The notes under the pieces: model-generated | The model's input: only the letters and a program-made list of their open reading frames with translations | What the model was told of the DNA's origin: nothing | Databases searched by the model: none | Position numbers and translations under genes: made by a program | Shown: piece by piece, positions 51,531 to 61,162 of the stretch | Layout: each line of letters opens with the position of its first letter | Numbering within the stretch: the first letter of the stretch is position 1 | Assembly: GCA_964630775.1 (NCBI GenBank) | Contig: CAZVYY010000021.1 | Coordinates: 1-64,000 of the forward strand | Length of the DNA stretch: 64,000 bases | Direction of reading: 5' to 3' | Origin: Anaeroglomus sp964630775 | Lineage (GTDB): Bacteria > Planctomycetota > Phycisphaerae > Sedimentisphaerales > Anaerohalosphaeraceae

Positions 51531-53216
51531 TTATTCAGAAACAGCCAGTTCCAGTCTCGGGTTTAAAAACAGGGCCCAGTTATACGCATTGCCGCTGTCG
51601 GATTCAGTCACCGCCAGCGAAACAAAACGATCAGCAGAATTCAGTGCCACATCAATCTCAAAGCCTCCGTCGCTGACACGCATGGGCTGGCTTTGCCGCA
51701 CCTGGCCGTCCACCAGAATCCAGAAAACAACACAGGAATCATGATCGGTAAACCGGGTGGTCGTCTGGGACACGCCCGCACGGGCACGCAGCCGCACCGG
51801 CACAACCGCAGGCAGCGACCGACGAATGGAATCCAGGTCAAATGTAATGCCTAAATTGGAATGCAGCGTCAGCGCCGCACCGGTTACCTCGCCGGGAGTG
51901 ATCCCATCCAGCATCAGCCGGTGCCGCGGAACCCCCACGCCCTCATGCCATGCACCGTTAAATGGATAACCCCATATCAGACCCGAGGTTTTACCAAACG
52001 CATCGCAGGTCAGACCGGTGGTGGATATCTGAGTCGGCTGGGCATCATATCCCGGAGTAAAAATGCTGTCGATAAATGGAAATGCGGGAATTGCCAGGAA
52101 ACGATGCGATGCGGCACGATTGACCGTCAGAGCAGCATCCAGCTCGATGCGAAAATCACCCGTCTGCGGATCAATCCCGCCCAGCACTTTGCCGGAACCA
52201 AAACCATTGCCGCCCCCGACAATATCGGCCAGGTTTAACTGCCGGCCATCCAGCATCGACCCGTTCACTTCGGACAAGTCGCGAATAAACATCGATTGTT
52301 CCGCACGACGCAGCGATTCATCAAGCTGCTGGTCTGCGGTCACAACCCCGGCCAGCCCGCCAAGCAGCCGCCGCCCGCCGCCATGACGGATCGGATCCGA
52401 GCCGCATCGCAATTCCACCTGCCCCTTGAAGACATGCGCCTCGGTACGCCCTGTTTTTTCCACCAGCAGCCCGAACTCGGTACCGTAATCCACCACCGTC
52501 GCCGACGGCGTGCGGACAACAAAACCCTCTGCACCCGGCGGTACGATGGAACTGATTTTTCCAAACGCAATATAGAATTGATTCGTATCTTCGGCACAGA
52601 ACTCCGCCGGCCCCTGTACCAGAATCTCCGCCCCGCTGTCCATGCGGATTTTAACCAGACCCGCAGCCAACTGACGAGACGCATCGGTATTATAAAGGCG
52701 TGTCCCGGCTTTGCCCTCAAAGGTATGATCCTGCCAGCGGGCGGCTACACCCTCAATCAGCGTCGCCGTCGGCAGTGTAACCTGCCGCGGATGCCGGATG
52801 ACATAACCAATCACCAGAAACATCGCCACCCAGCCCAAGACCGCCGTATACAGACCGATCCGGGATATCCTGCGCGGCAATTGAAGCTGGCGTCGTTTCT
52901 CACGGACCCCCATAATCAATTCAGGCGTCTGGGCGGCCGGACGGATTTCAACCGTTTCGGCCTGCCGCTCCTGCTCGGCCAGCGCCTGCCATAAAGACAT
53001 ATCCAGCGATTTCGAATCGGCAGCCCCTTCGGGCACGAGGGTCAGCCCGGACTCAATTTTGACCTGAAGCGCCGCATAATTTTTGACAAACTCGCAGTAT
53101 CGCTCGAGGTGTTCAGGACTGCTGACTAGAATATCCTGAAGTTGCCTGAGTTCCTGGTCGCTCAGACCATTTTCAAGCAGATTCAAAATCAGGATGTCAA
53201 ATTCCATTCTATTCAT
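51531..53216 (-). CDS. FecR-domain membrane protein with NPCBM-like C-domain (putative anti-sigma), cassette 2
   Basis: The protein (about 561 residues) has an N-terminal helical cytoplasmic part (1 to about 125) and one membrane helix (about 127-147, YTAVLGWVAMFLVIGYVI). The FecR domain (about 165-280) contains AEILVQGPAEFCAE and ATVVDYGTEFGLLVE. The C-terminal domain includes LADIVGGGNGFGSG and ends with YNWALFLNPRLEL, resembling an NPCBM module. It is a clear paralog of the protein at 32292-34007. The start is placed at 53216; an ATG three codons later is also possible. The gap after the sigma gene is eight bases. Confidence 0.85.
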   Translation of the reverse strand: MNRMEFDILILNLLENGLSDQELRQLQDILVSSPEHLERYCEFVKNYAALQVKIESGLTLVPEGAADSKSLDMSLWQALAEQERQAETVEIRPAAQTPELIMGVREKRRQLQLPRRISRIGLYTAVLGWVAMFLVIGYVIRHPRQVTLPTATLIEGVAARWQDHTFEGKAGTRLYNTDASRQLAAGLVKIRMDSGAEILVQGPAEFCAEDTNQFYIAFGKISSIVPPGAEGFVVRTPSATVVDYGTEFGLLVEKTGRTEAHVFKGQVELRCGSDPIRHGGGRRLLGGLAGVVTADQQLDESLRRAEQSMFIRDLSEVNGSMLDGRQLNLADIVGGGNGFGSGKVLGGIDPQTGDFRIELDAALTVNRAASHRFLAIPAFPFIDSIFTPGYDAQPTQISTTGLTCDAFGKTSGLIWGYPFNGAWHEGVGVPRHRLMLDGITPGEVTGAALTLHSNLGITFDLDSIRRSLPAVVPVRLRARAGVSQTTTRFTDHDSCVVFWILVDGQVRQSQPMRVSDGGFEIDVALNSADRFVSLAVTESDSGNAYNWALFLNPRLELAVSE

Positions 53217-53224
53217 AAGGCTGT

Positions 53225-53752
53225 TTAGAGTTCCTGCTGAGCCACGGTGCGCTGAATACACACCCGCATCAGCTCAAAAATGCCGACTAATCGTTTATAA
53301 ACCAGCCGCGGAGAACCGCCGATCTGCTGCGAAATCTCCTTGACCGGCACATTATCCTGGTAACGCAATTGAAGCAACTGACGCTGATCGTGTTCCAGTT
53401 TTCGGATGCACTGTTCCAGTGCACTGAGTCGGGCGTGAAAATCCGCCGACGAATCGGACGCCTTCTCACACATCTTCTGATAGCACTCTTCCGAAAACAG
53501 CATCTTCATTTTCTTGTTGCTGCGAAGATACTCAAACGCCTTGTTGCGCGCAATGGCAATCGCCCAGGCCCCGAAGTTTTCCCCCTCTCGGAACGTTTCG
53601 AACTTTTCCCACATCGTCGCCGCCGTCTCCTGCAGCAGCTCCTCGGCGGCATTGCGATTGTGCAGCAGCATCATTAAAAACGCATACACACGCCCCTGTA
53701 CCGTAGTGTACAGGCTGAAAAATCGTACGCTTTTGTTATCTTTCTCGACCAT
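53225..53752 (-). CDS. ECF RNA polymerase sigma factor, cassette 2
   Basis: The 175-residue protein has region 2 (about 10-80, NRNAAEELLQETAATMWEKF and NFGAWAIAIARNKAFEYL) and region 4 (about 110-160, VKEISQQIGGSPRLVYKRL). It resembles the Rhodopirellula-type sigma family, as does the factor at 31756. GCAGGA lies close before the ATG. It heads the minus-strand cassette with FecR protein, LamG exoprotein and pseudopilin. Confidence 0.92.
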   Translation of the reverse strand: MVEKDNKSVRFFSLYTTVQGRVYAFLMMLLHNRNAAEELLQETAATMWEKFETFREGENFGAWAIAIARNKAFEYLRSNKKMKMLFSEECYQKMCEKASDSSADFHARLSALEQCIRKLEHDQRQLLQLRYQDNVPVKEISQQIGGSPRLVYKRLVGIFELMRVCIQRTVAQQEL

Positions 53753-53990
53753 AATCCTGCGTCAACTCAATCCGTCTTCCTCTATATCTAAATGACAAAA
53801 ACAGAAAACTGCGCACAAAAAAAGAGAAAAACAATATATTTATTCAAAATATACATCCATTAATGGGTTATGCTGATACCATATATCTACTTATAAACAT
53901 CTCGATTCTCTAAACAAACTCCGAAAATTCATTGCCCCCCGCGTTTTGCTTTCTATAATGTCCATTTCTATTCTTAAATGAAGGCTTTGT

Positions 53991-54866
53991 ATGGAACGAT
54001 GGACAATACAGAAACTGTTAAACTGGATAACCGAGTTTTTTACCCAAAAAGGCGTCGATAGCCCCCGGCTTTCGGGCGAATTACTGCTTTCCCACGTATT
54101 AAAGCTATCCCGCATCGAATTATATACCTTATTTGACAGGGTAGTCGAACAAGACAAGCTCGACATCCTCCGCGGCATGGTCAAACGCTGCGGCAATCAC
54201 GAACCGCTGGCCTATCTCATCGGCCGGTGCGAATTCTATTCCCTGTCGTTCAAAATTACCCCCGATTGCCTTATCCCCAGGCCGGAAACGGAGTTACTGG
54301 TCGAACGGGCCATCGAATTTCTGCGAAAACGCTCCGGCACCCAGCAGGTCCTGGACCTGTGCACCGGCTCCGGCTGCATCGCCATCGCCATCGCCAAAAA
54401 CTACAAAGACTGCCTCGTCACCGCCACCGATATCTGCGACAAAGCCCTGGCCATCGCAGCCGAAAACGCCGCCGCCATGAAATTATCCGACAATATCCGG
54501 TATTTATGCGGTGATTTGTTCGCCCCCCTCATCGAAGGCATCGAATCCAAATTCGACCTGATCGTATCCAACCCCCCTTACGTCAGCGAGGCCGAATTCG
54601 CTAAACTCGAACCAAATGTCCGCGATTATGAACCCCGGAGGGCACTCTATGGCGGCGCCGATGGTCTCGATGTCTATCGGCGTATTCTCAATCAGGCCGG
54701 CGATTTCCTCAAACCCGACGGCGCCCTGATGATGGAAATCGGCTACGCCCAGGGCCCGGCCATACGGGAATTAATCGAATCATCAGGCCAGTTTGCCCCG
54801 GCACGAATCGAAAAAGACCTCTCCAAAAACGACCGGGTCGTAATGACCCGAAAAACAACGGCTTAA
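53991..54866 (+). CDS. prmC: Peptide chain release factor N5-glutamine methyltransferase
   Basis: PrmC methylates the GGQ glutamine of release factors RF1 and RF2. The 291-residue protein has the N-terminal helical domain, the SAM motif VLDLCTGSGCIAIAIA and the diagnostic catalytic motif SNPPYVSE. It lies alone, divergent from the cassette 2 sigma gene. No prfA is present next to it, unlike in many bacteria. Confidence 0.93.
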   Translation: MERWTIQKLLNWITEFFTQKGVDSPRLSGELLLSHVLKLSRIELYTLFDRVVEQDKLDILRGMVKRCGNHEPLAYLIGRCEFYSLSFKITPDCLIPRPETELLVERAIEFLRKRSGTQQVLDLCTGSGCIAIAIAKNYKDCLVTATDICDKALAIAAENAAAMKLSDNIRYLCGDLFAPLIEGIESKFDLIVSNPPYVSEAEFAKLEPNVRDYEPRRALYGGADGLDVYRRILNQAGDFLKPDGALMMEIGYAQGPAIRELIESSGQFAPARIEKDLSKNDRVVMTRKTTA

Positions 54867-54969
54867 CTATGGAATATACGTTTTTTTTGTGGTATAGTAA
54901 CCACCTTGAATCCGTCAGCCAGGAACCCGACCGCGCGGCAAAAAAATCAGATAAGTCCGGGTTTTAATC

Positions 54970-55011
54970 TTGACGAACCAACAGGGTACCTATACTATAC
55001 TACGCTATACT
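54970..55011 (+). promoter_or_regulatory. Promoter and operator-like motif of the pentose regulator gene
   Basis: TTGACG (54970-54975) and TACTAT (54993-54998) are separated by 17 bases. The 16-base motif TATACTACGCTATACT (54996-55011) overlaps the -10 end. A copy differing at one base lies in the promoter of the pseudopilin gene at 62985-63000. A regulator bound here could repress its own gene. Confidence 0.55.
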
Positions 55012-55077
55012 GGCAATAGTGAGGCCGGTTTGCAGCGGAACGCACAAACCGGAACAAGGAACGGGATTAGAATATCG

Positions 55078-56085
55078 ATGGTGCAGTATAAAGTTAAACT
55101 CAACGCAAAATCCAATCTGCCCAAATACGAGCAGATCATCCAGAGTCTGACGGATGCCATTGGAGCCAAGCATTTGATTCGCGGAAGCATCCTGCCATCC
55201 ATCAAACAGCTCAGCAAGGAACTCAATATTTCCTGTGCCACGGTCGCCAAGGCCTATGACGAACTAAAACGTCGCGGAATCATCCAATCCACCCCCTACA
55301 AAGGCTTTCACGTCGCCAGCGAGTCCATCGACCACACCCGACGGATTTTCCTGCTGTTCGATGAACTCAACCTCTTTAAGGAAGACCTCTACAACTCCTT
55401 CAAGCACCGTCTGGCCCGAAAAGCCGTTATCGACCTGTATTTCCATCATTATAATATTGAAGTCTTCAAGACCCTCATACTCGATAATGTCGGCCGCTAT
55501 AACAATTACGTCATTATGCCCTTTTATCATCCCGAAGTCGCCGAAGCCCTGGAGGCCATTGACCCCGACAAGATGCTGATACTCGACCAGCCCGGCTACG
55601 TCAACGGCACTTATCCCGGCGTCGTACAGGACTTCGAAAACGATGTCTATCAATCTCTCAAAAGCCGTGCCGATCTGATCCGCAAGTATAAAAAACTGGT
55701 CCTGATCTACCCCGAGCCGAATATCCATCCCAAAGACATCATCCATGGCTTCGAGCGGTTCTGCAGTGATTTCGGCATCAAGGGAACCATCACCCAGTCT
55801 ATCACACAGGCCCCGCCGCAGGCCGGGAGTGCCTATATCATCATCGCCGACGTCCTGCTGGTCGAGCTGATTAAGCAATGCCACCAGAAAAGCCTTAAAG
55901 TCGGCCAGGACGTTGGGGTGATTTCTTATAACGATACGCCGCTCAAAGAAATTCTCGAAGGCGGCATCACGACCATATCGACTGATTTTCGTCAGATGGG
56001 AATCAGCGCCGCCGAACTGGTGTTGTCGGGCCGCAAAGACAAAATTGCCAACCCCGTACGACTGCTGGTTCGTCAGTCGCTGTAA
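55078..56085 (+). CDS. GntR-family transcriptional regulator with LacI-type sensor domain
   Basis: The 335-residue protein has a winged helix-turn-helix of the GntR family (about 8-78, LPSIKQLSKELNISCATVAKAYDELKRRGII) and a periplasmic-binding-protein-like C-domain (about 90-335, ending in SAAELVLSGR). This layout is that of AraR, the arabinose repressor of Firmicutes. It is the first gene of a locus for pentose use, so L-arabinose or a related sugar is the likely inducer. The start at 55078 is chosen because the GntR fold begins there; the open frame continues upstream across the promoter. Confidence 0.87.
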   Translation: MVQYKVKLNAKSNLPKYEQIIQSLTDAIGAKHLIRGSILPSIKQLSKELNISCATVAKAYDELKRRGIIQSTPYKGFHVASESIDHTRRIFLLFDELNLFKEDLYNSFKHRLARKAVIDLYFHHYNIEVFKTLILDNVGRYNNYVIMPFYHPEVAEALEAIDPDKMLILDQPGYVNGTYPGVVQDFENDVYQSLKSRADLIRKYKKLVLIYPEPNIHPKDIIHGFERFCSDFGIKGTITQSITQAPPQAGSAYIIIADVLLVELIKQCHQKSLKVGQDVGVISYNDTPLKEILEGGITTISTDFRQMGISAAELVLSGRKDKIANPVRLLVRQSL

Positions 56086-56140
56086 AATTGGTATGCAATG
56101 TTAACGTTATTATGGATTTAATGAACAGGAGGTTGCACGT

Positions 56141-57295
56141 ATGAAACGGAATGTATTGACATCGGCTGTCGTCGCGGGAGTGGTCTTGACACTGTGTTCC
56201 TGCTCCCTTCCATCACACATGACCGGCCAGAAAGGACAGGCTATGATTGAGAAGAAACCGTTTGGACAAGTAGATGGACAGAATGTGGACCTGTATGTGC
56301 TGACCAACGCCAATGGCTTGAAGGCGTCGATCACCAACTACGGCGGAATCATGACTTCGCTGGTCGTGCCGGACAAAAACGGCACGATGGAAGACATCCT
56401 GCTGGGCTATGACAATGTCGCCGCCTATGTCAAGGAAACACCTTATTTCAACGCCCTCATCGGCCGCTACGGCAACCGCATCGGCAAGGCCAAATTCACC
56501 CTCGACGGCAAGACCTATACGCTGGCAGCCAACGACAAGGAAAATTCACTGCATGGCGGCATCAAGGGATTTGACAAGGTCATCTGGACCGCCGAAGGCT
56601 TCAAGACCGACTGCGGCGTCGGCGTCAAACTGGCCTACCTGAGCAAAGATATGGAAGAAGGCTACCCCGGCAACCTGATGGTCAACGTGACCTATATGCT
56701 GACCAACAACAATGAACTGACCATTGAATACAAAGCCATGACCGACAAGGCAACGGTCTGCAACCTGACCAATCATAATTATTACAACCTGACCGGCAAC
56801 GCCAAGAACAGCATCCTCAACCACGTCCTGACACTCAACGCCGACAAGTTCACTCCCGTTGACGCAGGCCTGATTCCCACCGGCGAACTCCGACCGGTCA
56901 AAGGCACCCCCATGGACTTCACCAAACCCTTTGCCATCGGCGCCCGCGTCAATGAAGCCGATGAACAGATCAAATTCGGCGGCGGCTATGACCACAACTG
57001 GGTCCTGAATAAAAAAGGCAGCGAGATGTCCCTGGCCGCAACCCTGTATGAACCCGTCAGCGGCCGCGTTATGGAAGTCTGGACCGAAGAACCCGGCATC
57101 CAGTTCTATTCCGGAAACTTCCTCGACGGCACCATCACCGGCAAAGGCGGCGTGGTCTATAAGCAGCGCTGGGGCATGTGCCTCGAAACCCAGCATTTCC
57201 CCGACAGCCCCAACAAACCGCACTTCCCCACCACGACGCTGCGCCCGGGCGAACTCTATCAAACCAAAACCGTTCATAAGTTCTATACCCGCTAA
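56141..57295 (+). CDS. galM: Aldose 1-epimerase, lipoprotein form
   Basis: GalM-type mutarotases interconvert the alpha and beta forms of aldoses. The 384-residue protein has a lipoprotein signal (LCSC, Cys22) followed by the epimerase fold with NALIGRYGNRIGKAKF, ENSLHGGIKGFDK (His), LTNHNYYNLTG (catalytic His), GGYDHNWVLNK and FYSGNFLDG (Glu region). Export suggests it acts in the periplasm, before uptake by the symporter encoded next. AGGAGG is about 8 bases before the ATG. Confidence 0.92.
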   Translation: MKRNVLTSAVVAGVVLTLCSCSLPSHMTGQKGQAMIEKKPFGQVDGQNVDLYVLTNANGLKASITNYGGIMTSLVVPDKNGTMEDILLGYDNVAAYVKETPYFNALIGRYGNRIGKAKFTLDGKTYTLAANDKENSLHGGIKGFDKVIWTAEGFKTDCGVGVKLAYLSKDMEEGYPGNLMVNVTYMLTNNNELTIEYKAMTDKATVCNLTNHNYYNLTGNAKNSILNHVLTLNADKFTPVDAGLIPTGELRPVKGTPMDFTKPFAIGARVNEADEQIKFGGGYDHNWVLNKKGSEMSLAATLYEPVSGRVMEVWTEEPGIQFYSGNFLDGTITGKGGVVYKQRWGMCLETQHFPDSPNKPHFPTTTLRPGELYQTKTVHKFYTR

Positions 57296-57333
57296 TCCGT
57301 TAGATTGCATGGTGAATACGAAAGGATAAACGC

Positions 57334-59112
57334 ATGAATGTCTTGACCGCAAATTTACTGGCCGCAGGGGTACCCTGGCACATGCTGGACACGGTTGTGC
57401 TGGCCGCATTTTTCATCGGAATGATTGCCGTTGTCATCTGGTCGATGATGAAAAAAGAAGAGTCCTCAGCCGACTATTTTCTGGCCGGACGCAGTGCAAG
57501 CTGGGTTGAAATCGGCTCTTCAATTTTTTCATCCAACATCGGTTCTGAACACCTCGTTGGCCTGGCCGGTGCCGGCTTTGTCAGCGGCATGGCGATGGCC
57601 CACTGGGAAATGCACGCATGGCTGATCCTCGTTCTCGGCTGGGTATTTGTACCGTTCTATGACCGCATCAAAGTCTTCACCATGCCGGAATTTCTGGAAC
57701 ATCGGTTTTCTCCCGGCTCGCGGTCAATTCTGTCGATTATCTCACTGGTCAGCTATGTCCTGACCAAGGTCGCTGTCACGGTCTATTCCGGCGGCGTGGT
57801 CTTCGGTACCGTGTTTGGTATTGACCGCGTACCAGACAGCGTCCCGCTCATTGGCGGACTGGATATGTTCTGGGTCAGCGCTATCGGCCTGGTGGTCATC
57901 ACCGGTATCTACACCGTTGCCGGCGGCATGAGAGCAATCATGTACACCTCCGTCCTGCAAACACCGGTTCTGCTGATTGGTTCGATCCTGATTCTGTATC
58001 TGGGTCTTAAAGCCGTGGGCGGATGGGCCGAAGTGGAAAAAATCTGCGGCGCCAAGTGCCAACTGGTTCGCCCCCTCAGCGATAAGCAATTCCCGTGGCT
58101 GGGCGTTTTATTCGGTTCGATGATTATCGGTTTCTGGTACTGGTGTACCGACCAGTACATTGTTCAGCGTGTCTTGTCCGGCAAAAACCAGATGCATGCC
58201 CGCCGCGGCACGATTCTGGCCGGCTACTTCAAGCTGCTGCCGGTATTTATCTTCCTCGTCCCCGGCATGATTGCGTTCGCACTAAGCCAGAAGGGCTTGT
58301 TGGATATGCCGTTGAATTCCACCGGACAGCCGGATGCGGACAAGGCCTTCTCCACCCTCGTTGCTCAGTTGTTGCCCATCGGCTTCAAAGGGGTCGTGGT
58401 GTGCGGTCTGCTGGCGGCATTAATGAGTTCACTGGCTTCGCTGTTCAATTCATCAGCAGCCCTCTTTGTCGGCGATTTCTATAAGAAAATTCACCCCACC
58501 GCCAGCGAAGGCCACCTGGTCGTGATTGGCCGTATTGCAACCGCAACAGTTGTGATTCTTGGCATCCTCTGGATTCCCGTCATGAAGGGATTGGGCAATG
58601 TGCTTTATCAATACCTTCAGGGTGTACAGGGACTTCTTGCCCCGGCTATTGCCGCCGCTTTTGCGGTTGGCGTATTCTGGAAGCGCGCAACACCGGCCGC
58701 CGGATTATGGGGGCTGATTGTGGGTTTTGGCTTGGGCATGTTCCGCCTGGCACTGGATGTGATTATTGGCGGAAAAATTACCGCTGCAAATGCTTTGCCG
58801 GATGCTGAAAAAGCGGCCAAACTCCTTGAGCTTCAGCACCAATACGGCTTCCTCTACACTATTGAAAGTGTCAACTGGCTGTATGTTTGCGAAATCCTGT
58901 TCATCATCTGCGTCCTGACCATGGTCATCGTCAGCCTGATAAGCAAGGCTCCTTCATCGCAGCAGCTTAAATTCACCTATTATGGTGCAACCCCGCAGGA
59001 AAAAGCCGAAACCCGTGCCAGTTGGAATGGCTGGGATATCTTGCATACTGTAATTATCCTCGGAATTATCATCGCGTTCTACGCCTACTTCTGGAATCGC
59101 GGTGCTCAGTAA
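57334..59112 (+). CDS. Sodium/sugar cotransporter (SSS family)
   Basis: The 592-residue protein has about 14 membrane helices of the solute:sodium symporter family. SSIFSSNIGSEHLVGLAGAG near residue 70 is the SGLT-type sodium/sugar signature; ITGIYTVAGGMRAIMYTSVLQ and GLLAALMSSLASLFNSSAALF are further family blocks. The gene neighbours (mutarotase, ribulokinase, ribulose-5-phosphate 4-epimerase) make L-arabinose or another pentose the likely substrate. AAAGGA lies about 7 bases before the ATG. A strong terminator follows. Confidence 0.93.
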   Translation: MNVLTANLLAAGVPWHMLDTVVLAAFFIGMIAVVIWSMMKKEESSADYFLAGRSASWVEIGSSIFSSNIGSEHLVGLAGAGFVSGMAMAHWEMHAWLILVLGWVFVPFYDRIKVFTMPEFLEHRFSPGSRSILSIISLVSYVLTKVAVTVYSGGVVFGTVFGIDRVPDSVPLIGGLDMFWVSAIGLVVITGIYTVAGGMRAIMYTSVLQTPVLLIGSILILYLGLKAVGGWAEVEKICGAKCQLVRPLSDKQFPWLGVLFGSMIIGFWYWCTDQYIVQRVLSGKNQMHARRGTILAGYFKLLPVFIFLVPGMIAFALSQKGLLDMPLNSTGQPDADKAFSTLVAQLLPIGFKGVVVCGLLAALMSSLASLFNSSAALFVGDFYKKIHPTASEGHLVVIGRIATATVVILGILWIPVMKGLGNVLYQYLQGVQGLLAPAIAAAFAVGVFWKRATPAAGLWGLIVGFGLGMFRLALDVIIGGKITAANALPDAEKAAKLLELQHQYGFLYTIESVNWLYVCEILFIICVLTMVIVSLISKAPSSQQLKFTYYGATPQEKAETRASWNGWDILHTVIILGIIIAFYAYFWNRGAQ

Positions 59113-59121
59113 CAAAGGATA

Positions 59122-59149
59122 AAAAGGCGGGCCGCTCAGCCCGCCTTTT
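59122..59149 (+). terminator. Terminator after the symporter gene
   Basis: A perfect 11-bp stem (AAAAGGCGGGC with GCCCGCCTTTT), 6-base loop, followed by CTTTTG. It separates the regulator-mutarotase-symporter genes from ribulokinase, which therefore needs read-through or its own promoter. Confidence 0.85.
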
Positions 59150-59205
59150 CTTTTGTATTTCTAAGAACTACGAACTAATAACTATTAACTTGATTGAGGT
59201 TTATT

Positions 59206-60879
59206 ATGCCTTACGCAATAGGTTTAGATTACGGCACCAATTCCGTGCGGTGCCTGATTGTCGACACGGCCAACGGAAAAGAACTCGGCACAGCCGTCTG
59301 GGGCTACCAGACCGGCCAGGCCGGAATTATTCTGGACAAGTCCGACCATAACGTCGCCCGCCAGAATCCCGCCGATTATCTCAAAGGCCTGGAAATTACC
59401 ATCAGGCAGGCCCTGGCCCAGGCCAAAAAAGCCGACAGGAAATTCTCCGCCGATAAAGTCGTGGGCATCGGCGTGGACACCACCGGCTCGACCCCCATCC
59501 CGGTCGATGCCAACGGCACCCCGCTGGCCATGCTGCCCAAATTCAAAAACAATCCCAACGCCGCCGTCTGGCTGTGGAAGGATCATACAGGATATGCCGA
59601 AGCCGCCAAAATCACCGAAGTCGCCCGCAAAATGCGCCCGCAGTATCTGGCCAAATGCGGCGGAATCTATTCCTCGGAATGGTTCTTCAGCAAAATCTGG
59701 CACTGCCTCAAGGTCGATAAAAAAGTCTTCGATGCCGCCTACACCTGGGTGGAACATGCCGACTGGATTCCCGGCGTGCTGACCGGCACCGACCATCCGA
59801 GCAAGCTGAAACGCTGCCGCTGTGCCGCCGGCCACAAGGCCATGTTCAGCGATGCCTGGGGCGGCTACCCGGATAAGAAATTCCTGATGACCCTGGACCC
59901 GAAGCTGGGTCGTGTGCGGGATTCACTGCCCAATACCACCTATGCCATCGACACCGCCGCCGGCGGATTGACCGCTGCATGGGCCAAAAAACTCGGCCTG
60001 CCTGCCGGCATTCCCGTTGCCATCGGCGCCTTCGATGCCCACCTCGGCGGTGTCGGCTCCGGCATCCAGCCCGGCACACTCGTCAAGATTATCGGCACCA
60101 GCACCTGCGACATGGCTATTTCGGACAGCACTAAAAAACTCAAAGACATCCCGGGCATCTGCGGCATCGTTGATGGCTCAATCCTGCCGGGATACTGGGG
60201 TCTGGAAGCAGGTCAGTCGGCAGTCGGCGATATCTTCAACTGGTATGTCAATTATATCCAGCCCGGCGGCGAAAAAGCCGGCTCCCATGTCGAACTGACC
60301 AACAAGGCTGCCAAACTCAAACCCGGACAATCCGGCCTGCTGGCACTCGACTGGAACAACGGCAACCGCACCATCCTCGTGGATCAGCGGCTCACCGGCC
60401 TGCTGGTTGGTCAGACCCTCCATACCCGCCCCGAAGAAATCTACCGGGCATTGATTGAGGCCACCGCCTTTGGTGCCCTGACCATCATCAATCGCTTCGA
60501 GGAATACGGCGTCAAGATCAAACAAATCGTCAACTGCGGCGGCATCGCAGAAAAGAACCCGATGCTGATGCAGATTTACGCCGATGTGACCGGCCGCGAG
60601 ATGAAGGTCTCCCGTTCTGCTCAGACCTGCGCCCTCGGCTCGGCCATCGCTGCCGCCGTCGTCGGCAAGGCTCATAAATCTTTCGCCGCCGCCCAGAAGG
60701 CCATGTGCGGCATCAAGCCCAGGACCTTCAAGCCCAACAAAAAAGCCGTCGCCGTCTATCAGCAGCTTTATGCTCAATACAAGAAATTGCACGACAGCTT
60801 CGGCGTCAGGGGCGCCAAACTCGATATCTCCGGCGTCATGAAAGACCTGCTGGCCATCAAGGAAAACGCTAACAGGTAA
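59206..60879 (+). CDS. araB: Ribulokinase
   Basis: AraB phosphorylates L-ribulose to L-ribulose 5-phosphate. The 557-residue protein has the FGGY kinase fold: ATP motif GLDYGTNSVR at the start, GIGVDTTGSTPIPVDANGTPL typical of ribulokinase, YSSEWFFSKIWH, KIIGTSTCDMAI, and the late NCGGIAEKNPMLMQIYADV. The length fits AraB (about 555-570). GAGG lies about 8 bases before the ATG at 59206. Followed by the epimerase gene after 283 bases containing repeats; no araA (isomerase) is in the window. Confidence 0.95.
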   Translation: MPYAIGLDYGTNSVRCLIVDTANGKELGTAVWGYQTGQAGIILDKSDHNVARQNPADYLKGLEITIRQALAQAKKADRKFSADKVVGIGVDTTGSTPIPVDANGTPLAMLPKFKNNPNAAVWLWKDHTGYAEAAKITEVARKMRPQYLAKCGGIYSSEWFFSKIWHCLKVDKKVFDAAYTWVEHADWIPGVLTGTDHPSKLKRCRCAAGHKAMFSDAWGGYPDKKFLMTLDPKLGRVRDSLPNTTYAIDTAAGGLTAAWAKKLGLPAGIPVAIGAFDAHLGGVGSGIQPGTLVKIIGTSTCDMAISDSTKKLKDIPGICGIVDGSILPGYWGLEAGQSAVGDIFNWYVNYIQPGGEKAGSHVELTNKAAKLKPGQSGLLALDWNNGNRTILVDQRLTGLLVGQTLHTRPEEIYRALIEATAFGALTIINRFEEYGVKIKQIVNCGGIAEKNPMLMQIYADVTGREMKVSRSAQTCALGSAIAAAVVGKAHKSFAAAQKAMCGIKPRTFKPNKKAVAVYQQLYAQYKKLHDSFGVRGAKLDISGVMKDLLAIKENANR

Positions 60880-60949
60880 TGAACTGAAACGGACTGAACA
60901 TTGAAATTAATATGCCGTGTCTCGTTATTATAAAAATAGATATAGCAAT

Positions 60950-60979
60950 TTGTCTTTCCCGCAAAAGCGGGAATCCAGG
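60950..60979. repeat. Single arm of the REP-like element
   Basis: Core hairpin TCCCGCAAAAGCGGGA (60957-60972) followed by ATCCAG. It matches the left arm of the element at 28588-28662, but the opposite arm here has decayed (CTGAATATCTATCTGCGATGGCATAACAA). Confidence 0.6.
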
Positions 60980-61065
60980 GCGTCATAGCTAAACCTGAAT
61001 ATCTATCTGCGATGGCATAACAAGCATATTTAATCAGTTTAAGTCATGAAGATTCGTTGTTTTTA

Positions 61066-61147
61066 AGTCCCGAAGGGACGCAATAAAATAGCCGGGGGCA
61101 AAAGCCCCCGGTTTCGTATCTATAAGTTCAAGCCCCAGCGGGGCGAC
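61066..61147. repeat. Triple GC-rich hairpin repeat element upstream of araD
   Basis: Three palindromic units lie in a row: AGTCCCGAAGGGACG (61066-61080), CCGGGGGC-AAAA-GCCCCCGG (61092-61111), and AGCCCCAGCGGGGC (61130-61143). The arrangement recalls dispersed palindromic repeats known from several phyla. The araD ribosome binding site (GAGGA, 61151-61155) begins eight bases after the element. Confidence 0.65.
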
Positions 61148-61162
61148 ACAGAGGAATATGGA

